DNA from: Gammaproteobacteria bacterium
GTDB lineage: Bacteria; Pseudomonadota; Gammaproteobacteria; Pseudomonadales; Azotimanducaceae
Direction: 5' to 3'
Assembly: GCA_009839405.1 (NCBI GenBank)
Contig: VXPR01000141.1
Coordinates: 1 to 6,705, forward strand
Length of the DNA stretch: 6,705 nt
Below the pieces are notes generated by a model. The model was not told the origin of the DNA. It ran no database searches and saw only the letters and a program-made list of their open reading frames with translations. Of this stretch, positions 4,616 to 6,705 are shown in pieces. Numbering within the stretch: position 1 is the stretch's first letter; every line of letters starts with the position of its first letter. A program made the position numbers and the translations under genes.

Positions 4616-6705
4616 ATGTTTGAACGGGCGCTGATCGCCAATCGGGGCGAAATCGCCATTCGGATTGCGCGCGCGGCGGCGGAGCTTCAGATCGGGTCGG
4701 TAGCCGTGTTCGCGACGGACGATGTCGCGTCGTTGCACGTCGCCAAGGCCGATCGAAGCGTGGAGCTTGGCGGCACCGGTGCAGCGGCGTATCTCGATGT
4801 CGATGGCATTGTGGCGGCGGCGAACGCCACAGGCTGCGACTGCTTGCATCCCGGCTATGGCTTCCTCAGCGAGAGTTCGGCACTTGCGGCGGCTTGCGCG
4901 GCAGCCGGCGTCGTCTTCATCGGCCCCGAACCGGCAACGCTCGACATGCTTGGCGACAAGACGGCCGCACGCGCACTCGCGGAGGACTTGGAAGTGCCAG
5001 TTCTCGCTGGCACGGGCGCGGCGACCGCGGAGCAGACGGAGGCATTCGTTGCGACGCACGGCGCCGCGATCATCAAGGCCATCGCTGGAGGTGGTGGGCG
5101 CGGCATGCGCGTGGTGCGACAGCCACAGGAAGTGGGCGAGGCATTCGCTCGCGCTTCGTCGGAGGCAGAGGCCGCGTTTGGCAATGGCGCGCTCTATGTC
5201 GAGCGCTTCATGGATGGCGCGCGTCATGTCGAAGTGCAGGTGCTCGGCGATGGCACCGAGGCGATGCACCTGGGCGAGCGGGATTGCAGCATCCAGCGCC
5301 GGCATCAGAAGTTGATCGAGATCGCCCCGGCGCCTGGATTGCCGGAATCGCTGCGCGCGGACCTGCACGAAGCGGCGCTGAAGCTGGCGCGTGCCTGCGG
5401 CTATCGCGGCGCTGGCACCTTCGAGTTCCTTGTCGATGTGACGAGCACGACGCCGACGTTCGCGTTCATCGAGGCCAATCCAAGGCTACAGGTGGAGCAC
5501 ACCGTCACGGAGGAGGTGACGGGCGTTGATCTCGTGCGGGCGCAGTTCGAGATTGCCGCCGGCCGACGGCTACGAGAGCTTGACCTCGACCGTCGTTCAA
5601 CAGGGTTTGCCATCCAGGCGCGGGTCAACATGGAGCGAATGACCGAAGGCGGCGACGCATTGCCGGCCGGAGGCGTGCTTGCCGCCTTCGATCCGCCATC
5701 CGGGCCGGGCTTGCGCACCGACACCTTCGGCTATGCCGGCTACGAGACCAACCCACGCTACGACTCGCTGCTTGCCAAAGTGGTGGCCTCTTCCCGTGCG
5801 CCGTTTCGAGCGGTCGCGGCAAAGCTCAGTCGTGCCCTGCGGGAATTTCGCATCGAAGGCGTGGACACGAACGTCGCGTACCTGCGGGCGATTCTCGATC
5901 ATCCAGCGTTCCAGGATGGCCTTCTCTCCACTGGATTCGCAACCGAGCGGCCCTTGCACTTCGACGAGCGGCCCCTCTTGCACGTTGCCTCGACCGACTC
6001 GGGCTCGGTTGCGCCTGCGACCGCCGGGGCCAAAGTCGACGCCGGCGATCCGCTGGCGGTTCTTGCCTTTGGCCGCGAATCCCGAACCGCGCCGCCGACC
6101 GCTGACACGCCGGCCGCAAACGAAGGCGAGGCGCTGGTGGCTGCGCCCCTGCAAGGCACGGTGGTGTCCATCGACGTGGCGGAAGGCGATGCGGTTGCCC
6201 CTGGCCGCTGCGTGGCGGTGATGGAGTCCATGAAGATGGAGCATGAAGTGCGTGCCGAGACGGCCGGCATCGTGCGGCGCGTTCATGCGAGTGCAGGCGA
6301 TACGGTGTATGCGGGTCACCCGCTGCTCGTGCTCGAGGTAGCCGACGTCGACGACGCCGACGGCGGTGCCGAAGAGATGGTCGATCCCGACCACATACGT
6401 CCTGATCTCGAGGAGGTGCTCGCGCGCCACGCCGCAACACTCGACGACTCCCGGCCAAGGGCTGTGGCCCGCCGTCGTGCCAAGCACCTGCGCACCGCTC
6501 GCGAGAACGTCGAGGACCTAGTGGACGCGGGAACGTGGGTGGAATACGGCCCGTTGGTGATCGCCGCCCAGCGTCGCCGCCGCTCGCTCGACGACCTCAT
6601 CGCCAACACTCCTGACGACGGCATGATCACCGGCGTCGGCAGCGTCGCCGCCGAACTGTTCGACGATCCCGCCAGTCGCTGCGCCGTGATGGCATACGAC
6701 TACAC
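4616..6705 (+). CDS. Single-chain biotin-dependent acyl-CoA carboxylase (biotin carboxylase, BCCP, start of carboxyltransferase), C-terminus beyond window
   Basis: The first 696 codons are open and the frame continues off the right edge. Such enzymes carboxylate biotin using ATP and bicarbonate, then pass the carboxyl group to an acyl-CoA. The biotin carboxylase domain (about 1-445) has ANRGEIAIRI (8-17), HPGYGFLSE (78-86), the ATP-grasp lysine K154 and glycine loop GGGGRGM (158-164), ERDCSIQRRHQKL (221-233) and EANPRLQVEHTVTE (286-299), so it looks catalytically complete. A linker leads to a biotinyl domain (506-575) with ESMKMEHE and the biotinylated lysine K540. After an Asp/Glu-rich linker, residues from about 600 (RTARENVEDLVDAGTWVEYG) begin the carboxyltransferase N-domain. 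This fusion order is known from large single-chain acyl-CoA carboxylases, some of which use long-chain acyl-CoA. Acetyl-, propionyl- or long-chain specificity cannot be decided without the rest. The ATG at 4616 suits the family start, although a TTG at 4592, eight residues earlier and overlapping the DUF924 stop (TTGA), has GGAGG 13 bases upstream. Confidence 0.93.
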   Translation, partial: MFERALIANRGEIAIRIARAAAELQIGSVAVFATDDVASLHVAKADRSVELGGTGAAAYLDVDGIVAAANATGCDCLHPGYGFLSESSALAAACAAAGVVFIGPEPATLDMLGDKTAARALAEDLEVPVLAGTGAATAEQTEAFVATHGAAIIKAIAGGGGRGMRVVRQPQEVGEAFARASSEAEAAFGNGALYVERFMDGARHVEVQVLGDGTEAMHLGERDCSIQRRHQKLIEIAPAPGLPESLRADLHEAALKLARACGYRGAGTFEFLVDVTSTTPTFAFIEANPRLQVEHTVTEEVTGVDLVRAQFEIAAGRRLRELDLDRRSTGFAIQARVNMERMTEGGDALPAGGVLAAFDPPSGPGLRTDTFGYAGYETNPRYDSLLAKVVASSRAPFRAVAAKLSRALREFRIEGVDTNVAYLRAILDHPAFQDGLLSTGFATERPLHFDERPLLHVASTDSGSVAPATAGAKVDAGDPLAVLAFGRESRTAPPTADTPAANEGEALVAAPLQGTVVSIDVAEGDAVAPGRCVAVMESMKMEHEVRAETAGIVRRVHASAGDTVYAGHPLLVLEVADVDDADGGAEEMVDPDHIRPDLEEVLARHAATLDDSRPRAVARRRAKHLRTARENVEDLVDAGTWVEYGPLVIAAQRRRRSLDDLIANTPDDGMITGVGSVAAELFDDPASRCAVMAYDY

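Noticed and set aside
4472..5368. Open frame of 298 codons on the minus strand antisense to the carboxylase
   Set aside because: It is rich in Arg, Ala and Cys without motifs, and opposes a clear biotin carboxylase reading frame.
5597..6487. Open frame of 296 codons on the minus strand antisense to the carboxylase C-terminal half
   Set aside because: It opposes the well-supported biotin carboxylase and biotinyl domain frame and shows no family features.

Overview
The window is a GC-rich bacterial segment. Codon use, the protein families and the strong Shine-Dalgarno sites suggest a proteobacterium or a similarly GC-rich soil or aquatic bacterium. Nothing in the sequence fixes the genus. Six protein-coding genes can be supported. 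Two of them run off the window edges, and no rRNA, tRNA, insertion sequence or CRISPR array was seen.

Left part (1-3780, all minus strand). Reading in the direction of transcription, the genes are an enolase-superfamily (mandelate racemase/muconate lactonizing type) enzyme, an amidohydrolase-2 family enzyme, a small DUF6932-type nucleotidyltransferase-fold protein, and an unrecognised protein that continues past base 1. The gaps are 69 and 21 bases, followed by a 4-base GTGA overlap, so one transcript could carry all four. The first two look like a small catabolic pair (dehydratase or racemase plus hydrolase or decarboxylase) of unknown substrate. The last two look like a separate, translationally coupled two-gene module of lower GC content that sits behind the catabolic pair. 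It resembles accessory modules such as toxin-antitoxin or defence pairs, but that role is inference.

Middle (3781-3983). A 203-base divergent intergenic region separates the two transcription directions. It holds a perfect 7-bp inverted repeat with an 11-bp spacer, which is a candidate operator, and a GC-rich hairpin.

Right part (3984-6705, plus strand). A DUF924 family gene is followed at once by the 5' portion of a multidomain biotin-dependent acyl-CoA carboxylase. Biotin carboxylase, biotinyl carrier and the beginning of the carboxyltransferase are fused in one chain, and the rest lies beyond the right edge. An alternative TTG start would overlap the DUF924 stop, so the two genes are probably co-transcribed.

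The most interesting part is the NTase-fold/unknown pair at 1-1263. The rest is recognisable metabolism whose substrates are unassigned.
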